Assembly (NCBI RefSeq): GCF_002277955.1
Contig: NZ_CP018477.1
Location: forward strand, 2,315,206 to 2,379,205
DNA: 64,000 nucleotides
Direction of reading: 5' to 3'
DNA from: Thermogutta terrifontis
GTDB lineage: Bacteria > Planctomycetota > Planctomycetia > Pirellulales > Thermoguttaceae
A program made the translations under genes and the position numbers. The notes beneath the pieces were generated by a model. The model did not search any database, was not told the DNA's origin, and was given only the letters and a program-made list of their open reading frames with translations. This document shows, piece after piece, positions 27,917 through 35,569 of this stretch; within the stretch, counting starts at the first letter, position 1; every line of letters starts with the position of its first letter.

Positions 27917-28405
27917 ATGAGTGAAATCGAAGAACTTCGCCAGCAGTTGAGAGATGCCTACAAAAACCGGGCGATGATCTATTACCATATCTACGAAGAG
28001 CTATCCCGGGAACTTGGGCCGGAGCGTGCTGAGCAGATTATGAAACGGGCCATTTATCGCCGCGGGCAGGAGCGGGGGCAGGCCTTCCGCCAGTTTGCCC
28101 CCGCCAATCTTGCGGGACTGCGTGAGGCATTTTTGGGCCATCTGCCCGATCAGGGACGGCTTTTCGAGCCTGAAGTCCTGGCCCACGATGAGACGCGTCT
28201 GGATATCAAATTCCACCGTTGTCCCCTGCGAGAAGCCTGGGTGGAAGCGGGCTTGCCCGACGATCTCGTGGCCACTCTCTGTCGAATTGCTGCTGAGGTG
28301 GATTACGGGTTATTTCAGGAGGCTGGATTTAAGTTTTTTGCCGACACATGGCAGCCAGGAGGCGAAGGGTGCTGTTGCCTGCACATCCGTCCCGGAACAG
28401 GGTGA
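27917..28405 (+). CDS. L-2-amino-thiazoline-4-carboxylic acid hydrolase-like protein
   Basis: The 162-residue soluble protein matches the ATC-hydrolase-like family in pattern: an N-terminal helical region (EIEELRQQLRDAYKNRAM), the motif HRCPLREAWVEAGLP, then LCRIAAEVDYGLF and the C-terminal EGCCCLHI. Family members act on amino-thiazoline or other small substrates, but most are uncharacterised, so the substrate is unknown. ATG 27917 has GAGGGAGAA close upstream; a longer in-frame opening at 27830 lacks a ribosome site. It is divergent from imuA and lies 90 bases before a quinone-reductase-like gene. Confidence 0.7.
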   Translation: MSEIEELRQQLRDAYKNRAMIYYHIYEELSRELGPERAEQIMKRAIYRRGQERGQAFRQFAPANLAGLREAFLGHLPDQGRLFEPEVLAHDETRLDIKFHRCPLREAWVEAGLPDDLVATLCRIAAEVDYGLFQEAGFKFFADTWQPGGEGCCCLHIRPGTG

Positions 28406-28494
28406 GTGTCATCGGAAGCTGAATATTTCGGTCGAAAGTCGGCGACGCACCGAATCATGGATTGCCTTTCAGGAGAAGCAGCGAGGAGGTTCCT

Positions 28495-29487
28495 ATGAAG
28501 GCGGCTTATATCGAACATTACGGTCCTCCGGAGGTTATCAGATATGGGGATCTGCCGCAACCACGGCCCGGCGATACCGAGGTGCTCATTCGCGTGGGGG
28601 CAGTTTCTGTCAATCCCATTGACACTTACATTCGGGCGGGCATTGTTCCAATGCCGATTCCAAAGCCCTATATCTTAGGGTGTGATGTTGCCGGGACGGT
28701 GGAGGCCGTGGGAGCGAAAGTGACGCGATTCAAGGTCGGCGACCGCGTGTGGGGCTCGAATCAAGGGCTTCTCGGAAGACAGGGAACTTTCGCTGAATAC
28801 GTCGTGGCCGACGAATGTTGGCTTTATCCCACGCCGCCAACGGTGTCTGATCGCGAGGCAGCCGCCATCGCTCTGGTAGGAATCACGGCCCATCTGGGAT
28901 TGTTCCGCGATGCAAGACTTCAGCCGGGCGAGACTGTGTTTGTGCACGGTGGGGCTGGAGGGGTGGGATCCTGTGTCGTTCAAATGGCCAAGGCCGTGGG
29001 AGCCCGCGTGATCACCACGGCGGGGAGTGACGAAAAAGCCGAACTCTGTCGCCGGTTGGGTGCAGATCTTGTGATCAATTACAAGAGAGAGAACGAGGAG
29101 CAAGCGATTCGTCAGTTTGCCCCCGACGGTGTGAATGTCTGGTTCGAAACGCTTCGTGAACAGAATTTGGAAATGGCTGTGTCACTGCTGGCCATGCGGG
29201 GCCGGTTGGTCCTCATGGCTGGGCGGGAATCTCGGCCACCATTTCCCGTGGGACCATTTTACGTTAAGGATTGCAAGGCTTACGGGTTTGCGATGTTTAA
29301 TGCCCCGCCCGAGGAGCAACGCCGCGCCGCGGAAGATATCAACCGTTGGCTCGCCGAAGGGAAGTTGCGGCCGGTTATTGGTAAGATTTTCAAACTCGCG
29401 GAGGCGCCCGAGGCTCATAAACTTCAGGAAGACAACACCCTGCGTGGGGCGGGGACGCTGGTGGGCAAGATCGTGCTGGAGCCCTAA
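28495..29487 (+). CDS. NADPH:quinone reductase-like MDR oxidoreductase
   Basis: This 330-residue protein of the medium-chain dehydrogenase/reductase superfamily, quinone oxidoreductase (Qor) type, lacks the zinc ligands of alcohol dehydrogenases. The N-terminal GroES-like domain (KAAYIEHYGPPEVIRYGDLP; SVNPIDTYIRAG) is followed by the cofactor motif VHGGAGGVGSCVVQMAKAVGA near residue 155 and the C-terminal GRLVLMAGR. It is predicted cytoplasmic and reduces quinones or enone-type substrates with NADPH. ATG 28495 follows GAGGAGG at ideal distance; an upstream in-frame start was rejected. It may be transcribed with the preceding ATC-hydrolase-like gene. Confidence 0.92.
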   Translation: MKAAYIEHYGPPEVIRYGDLPQPRPGDTEVLIRVGAVSVNPIDTYIRAGIVPMPIPKPYILGCDVAGTVEAVGAKVTRFKVGDRVWGSNQGLLGRQGTFAEYVVADECWLYPTPPTVSDREAAAIALVGITAHLGLFRDARLQPGETVFVHGGAGGVGSCVVQMAKAVGARVITTAGSDEKAELCRRLGADLVINYKRENEEQAIRQFAPDGVNVWFETLREQNLEMAVSLLAMRGRLVLMAGRESRPPFPVGPFYVKDCKAYGFAMFNAPPEEQRRAAEDINRWLAEGKLRPVIGKIFKLAEAPEAHKLQEDNTLRGAGTLVGKIVLEP

Positions 29488-29642
29488 CCCGATCTCGCTG
29501 CCGTTGGGTTGGCCTCGAAGGATCGCCCCAGACACGCTTGACAGTTTGGCGATCATATCCGGGGCGGCTTAACCCTCGCTGGCATCAACTCGCGGTATGG
29601 ATCTTCTCGACGAGGTTGGAACGGTTTCCCAAATCGGACACA

Positions 29643-30068
29643 ATGAGGAATGCTGTAGAAAGAAACTCAGCTTCCCACGTGATCCTCCATGAAATGGCCT
29701 TTCATAGGAACCAAGAGTCCGTCGACCCAACGATTCATCTGCGTCGTCACGCCCTTGGCGTGCTCGCAGTTCTCTTGTGCCTAGGAGCCGTTTTCTTTCA
29801 ACTTCACCCGCCGCGCAGTTCATTTGAAATCATGTGCGAGTCCGCCTGCTGGCGGATGGCGCCGGTCACTGCCCTGCTCTGGCTTGCGTACTACCGCATT
29901 CTCGAGTTGCCGCGGTGGCTCGTGGTGGCGGTTCCTTGCTTTTTGCTCGTGGTGGTGATCCGACCAAAACTTTTGTTGTTTGCTGCCCCTCTCATTCTGC
30001 TCATTTTGTTTCTAAAACCGCGTCCAGCAGGCTCGGCAGGAAAAAAACGGGCCGCCAGAAAAAGATGA
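29643..30068 (+). CDS. Small multi-pass membrane protein of unknown function
   Basis: The C-terminal 110 residues hold three hydrophobic segments: LGVLAVLLCLGAVFF, MAPVTALLWLAYYRIL and WLVVAVPCFLLVVV, the last merging with LLLFAAPLILLILFL. A strongly basic tail (GKKRAARKR) should stay in the cytoplasm. No family is recognised. The start is unsure: ATG 29643 (141 residues) and ATG 29694 are both possible, and neither has a good ribosome site. Its 3' end overlaps the terminator of the opposing oxidoreductase gene. Confidence 0.6.
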   Translation: MRNAVERNSASHVILHEMAFHRNQESVDPTIHLRRHALGVLAVLLCLGAVFFQLHPPRSSFEIMCESACWRMAPVTALLWLAYYRILELPRWLVVAVPCFLLVVVIRPKLLLFAAPLILLILFLKPRPAGSAGKKRAARKR

Positions 30069-30080
30069 TCTCGGCGGCCC
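30041..30080 (-). terminator. Rho-independent terminator after the minus-strand oxidoreductase
   Basis: Read on the minus strand, GGGCCGCC pairs with GGCGGCCC (8 perfect bp, 16-base loop), followed by GTTTTTTT. It serves the gene ending at 30117 and overlaps the last codons of the convergent membrane-protein gene. Confidence 0.8.
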
Positions 30081-30116
30081 TCCGCGCAGTTATTTTTCTT
30101 TACGTTTTCTGGGGCG

Positions 30117-31427
30117 TTAGACCTCAGGCAGCAGATAGGGCTTTCGGCGAGGACGATCCAGGAATTGGTTTGCCTCCTCGTCGCCTACAAAACGTTCTTT
30201 AACAGGATCCCACTTGAGGGGCCGACCGACCCAGCGAGCGATATTGCCAAGATGGCACAACGTTGTCGAACGGTGACCCACTTCCTCGTGGGCGACCGGT
30301 TTTTCGCGTGTCTTGATGCATTCCAGCCAGTTCAACAAATGGTGATTGCTGACCGGTAGATGCACCGTGAAATCGTCATACGGGGGATCTCCGAGCTCTT
30401 TCGGTTCCGCCACAAATTTCCCGCGGTCGATCGTGATCCGTCCTTTTTCCCCGATGAAAATGGCACCTCCCGGCGGACCGTTGTCGAACTTCACGACAAT
30501 CCCGTTTGCATATTTGAAAAACACCTTGGGCTGGCTGCAGATTTTCTCACCGCGGGCCCGGGATTCTGGCTCCGTGTAAGTGGGGGGATTAAACCTGGGG
30601 CCTTCCGTCCAGATTTCCACCGGGCCGGTATCGTCGGTACCGAGAGCCCACTGGATCTGGTCCAATCCGTGGGCTCCCCAGCCGGTCATTTCGCCTCCCG
30701 AATAGGGCCGGAACGAAATCCACCCTGGGCGGGCGCGGGGGGTGTAAATGTCGATGTGGTAGGGAACCGGCTCTGTAGGCCCACACCACATATCCCAGTC
30801 CAGGCCCGGTGGTACCGGCTGACCGGGGAAATTGCATTCCCACGGACTTGGATAATTGGCCGCTATGACCGTGTGTACTTTACCGATACGTCCGTTTCGT
30901 ACCAATTCACATCCCAGCCGATTGGCTGCCATCGAACGCTGCTGGCTGCCGGTTTGGAAGACTCGCTTGTATTTCTGAACGGCTTCCACGATTTTCCGCC
31001 CCTCATGGATCGTAAGTGTCATCGGTTTTTCGGCGTAGATGTCCTTCCCGGCTTGGCATGCATGGATGCAAACAATGGCCCGCCAGTGGTCGGGTGTGGC
31101 TGTGATGATCGCATCGACATCTCTCCGTTCCAGCAGTTTACGATAATCCTGGTAAGCGGCAGCCTTATAGGGCTCGGCCGTCTTTTCTGCCCGCGGGAGG
31201 TTCACGTCGGCAATTGCCACGATCCGCCCGAGCGTGGGGAGTTCATCAAACAACTGGAGTCCCCGACGGCCGATACCTATCCCACCGATGCCGATGCGTT
31301 CATTGGCCGGGGGAACGCTTTCCGTGCCCAGCACGTGCCGCGGAATATACAGGGGAGCCACTGTGGAGGCCGAAGCAATCAGTGACAACCGCAGAAACGA
31401 GCGACGGCTGGTTCTTGTGGTTGGCAT
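30117..31427 (-). CDS. Tat-exported Gfo/Idh/MocA-family oxidoreductase
   Basis: The 436-residue protein starts with a twin-arginine signal (TSRRSFLRLSLIASAST) and continues with a Rossmann domain (GIGGIGIGRRGLQLF), an intact EKP motif (KDIYAEKPMTLTIHEG) and GGEMTGWGAHGLDQIQW on the substrate side. It is a close relative of the Tat-exported paralogue near 19 kb. GAGGG lies 8 bases before the ATG. An FG-GAP secreted protein lies upstream on the same strand. Substrate unknown; export implies a periplasmic sugar derivative, or export of bound cofactor with the enzyme. Confidence 0.92.
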   Translation of the reverse strand: MPTTRTSRRSFLRLSLIASASTVAPLYIPRHVLGTESVPPANERIGIGGIGIGRRGLQLFDELPTLGRIVAIADVNLPRAEKTAEPYKAAAYQDYRKLLERRDVDAIITATPDHWRAIVCIHACQAGKDIYAEKPMTLTIHEGRKIVEAVQKYKRVFQTGSQQRSMAANRLGCELVRNGRIGKVHTVIAANYPSPWECNFPGQPVPPGLDWDMWCGPTEPVPYHIDIYTPRARPGWISFRPYSGGEMTGWGAHGLDQIQWALGTDDTGPVEIWTEGPRFNPPTYTEPESRARGEKICSQPKVFFKYANGIVVKFDNGPPGGAIFIGEKGRITIDRGKFVAEPKELGDPPYDDFTVHLPVSNHHLLNWLECIKTREKPVAHEEVGHRSTTLCHLGNIARWVGRPLKWDPVKERFVGDEEANQFLDRPRRKPYLLPEV

Positions 31428-31470
31428 AACACATACCCTCCCAATTCCCTTTTAATTTATCTCTCACGAT

Positions 31471-31511
31471 GAAGAAACCGCAGGCAACCGAGGTTTGAGA
31501 GTTACCTGCGG
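31471..31511 (-). terminator. Terminator after the FG-GAP gene
   Basis: On the minus strand CCGCAGGTAAC pairs with GTTGCCTGCGG (11 bp with one T-G wobble) around a 12-base loop, followed by TTTCTTC. The T-run is interrupted, so strength is uncertain. Confidence 0.6.
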
Positions 31512-31530
31512 CGAGACGACGAAGCCAGGA

Positions 31531-32709
31531 TCAACGCAACTGGTTTTCAAACCAAACAGGGCCCCCCCACTTTCCCGTGACGACGATGTCGAGATCTCCA
31601 TCCCCGTCCATGTCGACCACAGGGATGTTGAGGCCCGCCCCAATCCCCTGATCGTAGGTAATGGCGTGCTTGATCCATTTGACTTCGGGCTTGGCCTGTA
31701 ATTCGTACCAATACACGCCAAGTGGCTCGAAGGCACCAGGGTCCCCACCATTGTGTGCCATGAACCGCTTGCCGGTCACAAGGTCAAGATCACCGTCGAG
31801 GTCAATATCCGCCAGTGTGAGCGAATGGGCCTGGCTCCATGTGTTGTCAATAACGTGGCGTTTGAACTTGATCTCCTGCCCATCCCTGACCTGTTCGTAC
31901 CAGTAAATCCCGTAGCGATGCGCAGAGCTCGCGATGAGATCATTAAGTCCGTCGCCATTCACATCGTGGACAAGAATCTGAGCTGTGTGTTCGGCAGTTC
32001 CTTCTTCGGCTCCTCCCAGGGCGATAGGGTGTTCAATCCAGGTGCCCTGGCGAGGGTCAGAGGGGGCCTCGAACCAGGCATTGGGGCGGATGATATCCGG
32101 GCGGCGGTCGCCATTCACGTCCCCTACCCCAGAACCAAAGTTCATTGGCTTTTCGCTCACCACGTGTTTGATAAACTGCACCTTTCCATCAGCCTGTGAT
32201 ACGATTTCCCACCACCACGTTGGGGCAACTTCGGGAACGATCTCCCGGGCCTTTCCGTCGCCATCCACGTCCGCCAGTTGAGCGGTTTCATGATTGAGGC
32301 TCACATCAATGACCGTCCGCGGCCAGAGGTCGCCGTCAAATCCCGTATTTCGATGCCAGTCCAGGCACTTTTCAAACCAGTCGCATGAAATGACATCCGG
32401 GCGGCCGTCGAGATCCACATCGAGCGGCAAATCGGCAAAATTCCACATGTAGCCTTTTCCAGAGTTGTCTACCTCCCCTTTCAAATCCCGAATCTTGTAG
32501 GCTTTCCAGTCGGGTGCCAGATAGACGAACGGGCCAGCGACCACATCCAGTTTGCCATCGCCGTTGAAATCTGCAACTCCACAGGCTTCGCTGCGAAACT
32601 GGCCGATGCGGTGCATCTTGAACGTGACGTCGGCCCCCCAGCTTGTGACCGTCCACGCGAGAACCACGGATAGTGGTGAAAGAGCGACCAAAATTCGGTG
32701 TAAACTCAT
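31531..32709 (-). CDS. Secreted FG-GAP/VCBS repeat protein
   Basis: A signal peptide (1-25, ending SWGA) leads into repeated FG-GAP/VCBS blades with the calcium-binding pattern DxDGDGxxD: DFNGDGKLDVV, DVDLDGRPDVI, DVDGDGKAREI, DVNGDRRPDII, DVNGDGLNDLI, DIDLDGDLDLV and DMDGDGDLDIV. Seven such units suggest a complete seven-bladed beta-propeller on the cell surface or in the periplasm. Planctomycetes carry many of these, usually beside sugar-handling genes; a ligand cannot be named. GGAGGAG sits before the ATG. Confidence 0.92.
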   Translation of the reverse strand: MSLHRILVALSPLSVVLAWTVTSWGADVTFKMHRIGQFRSEACGVADFNGDGKLDVVAGPFVYLAPDWKAYKIRDLKGEVDNSGKGYMWNFADLPLDVDLDGRPDVISCDWFEKCLDWHRNTGFDGDLWPRTVIDVSLNHETAQLADVDGDGKAREIVPEVAPTWWWEIVSQADGKVQFIKHVVSEKPMNFGSGVGDVNGDRRPDIIRPNAWFEAPSDPRQGTWIEHPIALGGAEEGTAEHTAQILVHDVNGDGLNDLIASSAHRYGIYWYEQVRDGQEIKFKRHVIDNTWSQAHSLTLADIDLDGDLDLVTGKRFMAHNGGDPGAFEPLGVYWYELQAKPEVKWIKHAITYDQGIGAGLNIPVVDMDGDGDLDIVVTGKWGGPVWFENQLR

Positions 32710-32938
32710 GGATTCTCCTCCGATGCTAATTCACTTTCCCAACGCGGTATTCACTCATGCTCAGTGTGGCAGCATGTTGCTCACCAATAGGCTAGTCTAA
32801 CCCGAAAACTTCCGCAAGAGACCGGCTAAGCGGGGTGTTCTTCGGTATGAGGTGCCGATTGACCGAGATTGCCGAGATTGTATCATGGGCGCCCGAGAGC
32901 TGAGACTGAAAAATTTTGTTTAACTGGGAGCGGCAACG

Positions 32939-34228
32939 ATGGGATTGACCTCGCGACAGCGGGTGCAGATGGCGCTTTCGCACCAGGAGCCAGACTACGT
33001 TCCGCTTGATCTGGGTGGTAGTGCCGTCACGGGAATGCACGTTAGCAGTGTTTACCTCTTGCGGCAGGCCTTGGGGCTCGATCCACCAGGGACCCCGGTT
33101 AAGGTTGTCGAACCTTACCAGATGCTGGGTGAAATTGACGAACGGCTCCAGGCGGCGCTGGGCGTGGACGTTGTGCCGCTCGGTCGTCGCAAGAATATGT
33201 TCGGCTTTGAGAATAAGAACTGGAAACCCTGGCAATTGTGGGATGGGACGCCTGTCCTCGTTCCCGGAGACTTCAACACCGAGCCGGAACCAAATGGGGA
33301 TCTCCTGATGTATCCCGAGGGAGATAAATCGGCGCCCCCGAGCGGAAGAATGCCAAAAAATGGCTTTTATTTTGACACAATCATCCGTCAGGAACCAATC
33401 GATGAGGAGAAGCTCAACCCTGAGGATAATCTGGAAGAATTCACCCCGATCGATGACGATGAGCTGCAATGGCTGGCTACTGAAGCAGATCGGTTGTATC
33501 GCGAAACTGATAAGGCGATTCTGGCTAATTTTGGTGGAACCGCCTTTGGAGACATTGCCCTTGTGCCGGCCCCATTTCTGAAGCATCCCAAGGGCATCCG
33601 CAATGTAGCGGAGTGGTACATGAGCACGGTGACGCGGTTTGACTATGTGTGGAAGGTTTTTGAAAGACAGTGCGAGATCGGTATCGCGAATCTCAAAAAA
33701 ATTTACGAGGCGGTGGGTGATCGTGTGACCGCCGTGTTCATTACGGGGACGGACTTCGGCCAACAGCATGGGCCGTTCATCAGTCCCCAAACGTATCGGC
33801 GGCTTTTCAAACCGTTCCACCAACGAGTGAACGCATGGGTACACGAAAACACTCCCTGGAAAACGTTTATCCACTCGTGTGGTTCGGTGGTGGCCTTTCT
33901 CGACGATTTCATCGAGGCTGGTTTCGATATTCTCAATCCGGTGCAGTGCTCCGCGGCCGGTATGGACCCACGAATGCTCAAGGAAAAATACGGCGACCGC
34001 CTTGTCTTTTGGGGTGGAGGTGTCGACACACAGAAAACGTTGCCCTTTGGAACGCCTGATGATGTCCGCCGGGAAGTAAGGGAACGGATAGAAATTTTCG
34101 GACGCGGTGGAGGGTTTGTTTTTAACACTGTGCACAACGTTCAGGCAAGGGTTCCGGTGGAAAACCTCCTGGCCCTGTATGAGACGGTCAATCAATGCCG
34201 AGGCCTTCCATTTCCGGTAACACGCTGA
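32939..34228 (+). CDS. Uroporphyrinogen decarboxylase-like (UroD/MtaA superfamily) protein
   Basis: The 429-residue protein has the UroD-type barrel: it opens MGLTSRQRVQMALSHQEPDYVP and contains FIHSCGSVVAFLDDFIEAGF, DILNPVQCSAAGMDP and FWGGGVDTQKTLPFGTP, ending GGFVFNTVHNVQARVP. The PxWxMRQAGR motif of true HemE is absent, so haem synthesis is unlikely. The better comparison is the methyltransferase or O-demethylation branch, in which HxCG residues bind zinc. The substrate is unknown; related genes are abundant in planctomycetes and other sugar degraders. GGGAG precedes the ATG. Confidence 0.88.
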   Translation: MGLTSRQRVQMALSHQEPDYVPLDLGGSAVTGMHVSSVYLLRQALGLDPPGTPVKVVEPYQMLGEIDERLQAALGVDVVPLGRRKNMFGFENKNWKPWQLWDGTPVLVPGDFNTEPEPNGDLLMYPEGDKSAPPSGRMPKNGFYFDTIIRQEPIDEEKLNPEDNLEEFTPIDDDELQWLATEADRLYRETDKAILANFGGTAFGDIALVPAPFLKHPKGIRNVAEWYMSTVTRFDYVWKVFERQCEIGIANLKKIYEAVGDRVTAVFITGTDFGQQHGPFISPQTYRRLFKPFHQRVNAWVHENTPWKTFIHSCGSVVAFLDDFIEAGFDILNPVQCSAAGMDPRMLKEKYGDRLVFWGGGVDTQKTLPFGTPDDVRREVRERIEIFGRGGGFVFNTVHNVQARVPVENLLALYETVNQCRGLPFPVTR

Positions 34229-34249
34229 CCAAGATTGGCCGTGCTCGAA

Positions 34250-35338
34250 CTACGGAATTCCTTTAACAATCCATGGGCCTAAGCACCGCGTCAACCAGAC
34301 GGGCAGGCGCCGCCACACGGCAGTTGCGAAACGGAAACGGGGGTTATCGGGACGGAGATCACGCGCGGAGCCGCGAAAAACGTGGTACTGCCAGTGCGCG
34401 GGGTGCGGCTGTGCGCCCCACTGTTTTTTGAAACGGTAGGTGGAACTCTCAAGAGTGCTTCGTCCAAAATCGAATTCGGCTTGTCCTCGTTCGATGCTCC
34501 GCTTCAGCATCGCCCAGTAAAGTCCCATATTGGCACAGGTCCAGTTCCACTTGCGGAGCGAGCTGGCGCTTGGGACTTCGGTGACGCCCGACCCGTGCAG
34601 AACGATCCCCGCGGCCAGTGCCCGATGTTTGAGCCGCACGATAGCAATTTCGGCTTCGGGAAACGCACGCAAGATACCGGCAAAAAGTTTTCGAGGAAAA
34701 ACGGGCGTACCGAGATCCCGCATATTGTGGCAAAAGACGCGATAAAACTCCGTAAGAAACTCTTCCCGACCCCACTCCACGACAAGGCCCAGTTTTTCGG
34801 ATTTACGAATTTGATTACGGACCTTGGGTGAAAGGCTTTTCCACAGTGCCTCGACCGTGTCAGGAAGTGCGAGCCGCATGTGGACCTTGTCGGTGACCGC
34901 CTGGGGGAGCGCCGGGTGCTCCACGGGGCGGTCGTGACGCAATTCGAGGTACCGCACCCCAAGCCGCTCCGCCAGCAGTACAGCCTCACGAATCAGCCCG
35001 GACGCGTTCTCTGGTCTTCCCAGCGCCCCGCCGTAATTGACATATGGGAGGCTTACCAAGCGTGACCCGAACAGTGGGCTTCTGACGTGGGCGAGGGGAA
35101 GAATTGTTAGATACGTTTGCCTCTCTGAGGAATCATGACTTCCTGGCCGATCACAGGCGACCAAACAGAACGGTCGATGTCCCAAAGCCTCGCGGAGTAC
35201 CTGCAACCACCGCGGATGGCGTGATAGGAAAGGTGTGCCGCTCGCTTTATAACAGGTTTCCAAAGCAGCCTCGGCATCAGGAAGATCTTCCGCCGTCAGG
35301 AGTTGAATGTTACTGTCTTGGCAAGGAGTTTGTGGCAT
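34250..35338 (-). CDS. FemAB-family GNAT-fold acyl/aminoacyl transferase
   Basis: This 362-residue protein has two GNAT-like halves. An N-terminal part contains GTPFLSRHPRWLQVLREALGHRP and LVSLPYVNYGGALG. In the second half SLSPKVRNQIRKSEKLGLVVEWG and GLYWAMLKRSIERGQAEFDFGRST are characteristic of FemAB-related proteins, including the branch linked to exopolysaccharide/PEP-CTERM systems. Classical FemAB enzymes add amino acids to cell-wall peptides. A role in envelope or exopolysaccharide modification is inferred; no exosortase or polysaccharide cluster is adjacent. It is cytoplasmic, with no signal peptide. The ribosome site is poor, so the start is moderately certain. Confidence 0.85.
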   Translation of the reverse strand: MPQTPCQDSNIQLLTAEDLPDAEAALETCYKASGTPFLSRHPRWLQVLREALGHRPFCLVACDRPGSHDSSERQTYLTILPLAHVRSPLFGSRLVSLPYVNYGGALGRPENASGLIREAVLLAERLGVRYLELRHDRPVEHPALPQAVTDKVHMRLALPDTVEALWKSLSPKVRNQIRKSEKLGLVVEWGREEFLTEFYRVFCHNMRDLGTPVFPRKLFAGILRAFPEAEIAIVRLKHRALAAGIVLHGSGVTEVPSASSLRKWNWTCANMGLYWAMLKRSIERGQAEFDFGRSTLESSTYRFKKQWGAQPHPAHWQYHVFRGSARDLRPDNPRFRFATAVWRRLPVWLTRCLGPWIVKGIP

Positions 35339-35569
35339 ACACCATCAGCCGTGCGAGTTTAAAGGGAGAGCTCTTCACGTGCTCAATGGCAGAGACGCCT
35401 CGCAATCGGGACGAACAGACGTGGCAACGCCGCTGGTTTAAACCCATGATAATCAGCGGCGTGCCGGCTGGCATCGTCCGGCAAGCCCACACCGCGGGCG
35501 AACAACTGTACCGTGGGCTTTCATGCTCGCGGGGAAAAAGCACCGGAGATCGGCAAGGAGTGGTCGATA

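Noticed and set aside
30360-31385. A 341-codon open frame on the + strand
   Set aside because: It is antisense to the Tat-exported Gfo/Idh gene, whose motifs and signal peptide are certain.
32792-34195. A 467-codon open frame on the minus strand
   Set aside because: It lies opposite the UroD-like gene, has no family motifs and only mirrors the codon bias of the real gene.
30117-34228. Possible CRISPR, insertion sequence or integrase traces
   Set aside because: No direct repeats, terminal inverted repeats or transposase motifs are visible here or elsewhere in the window.
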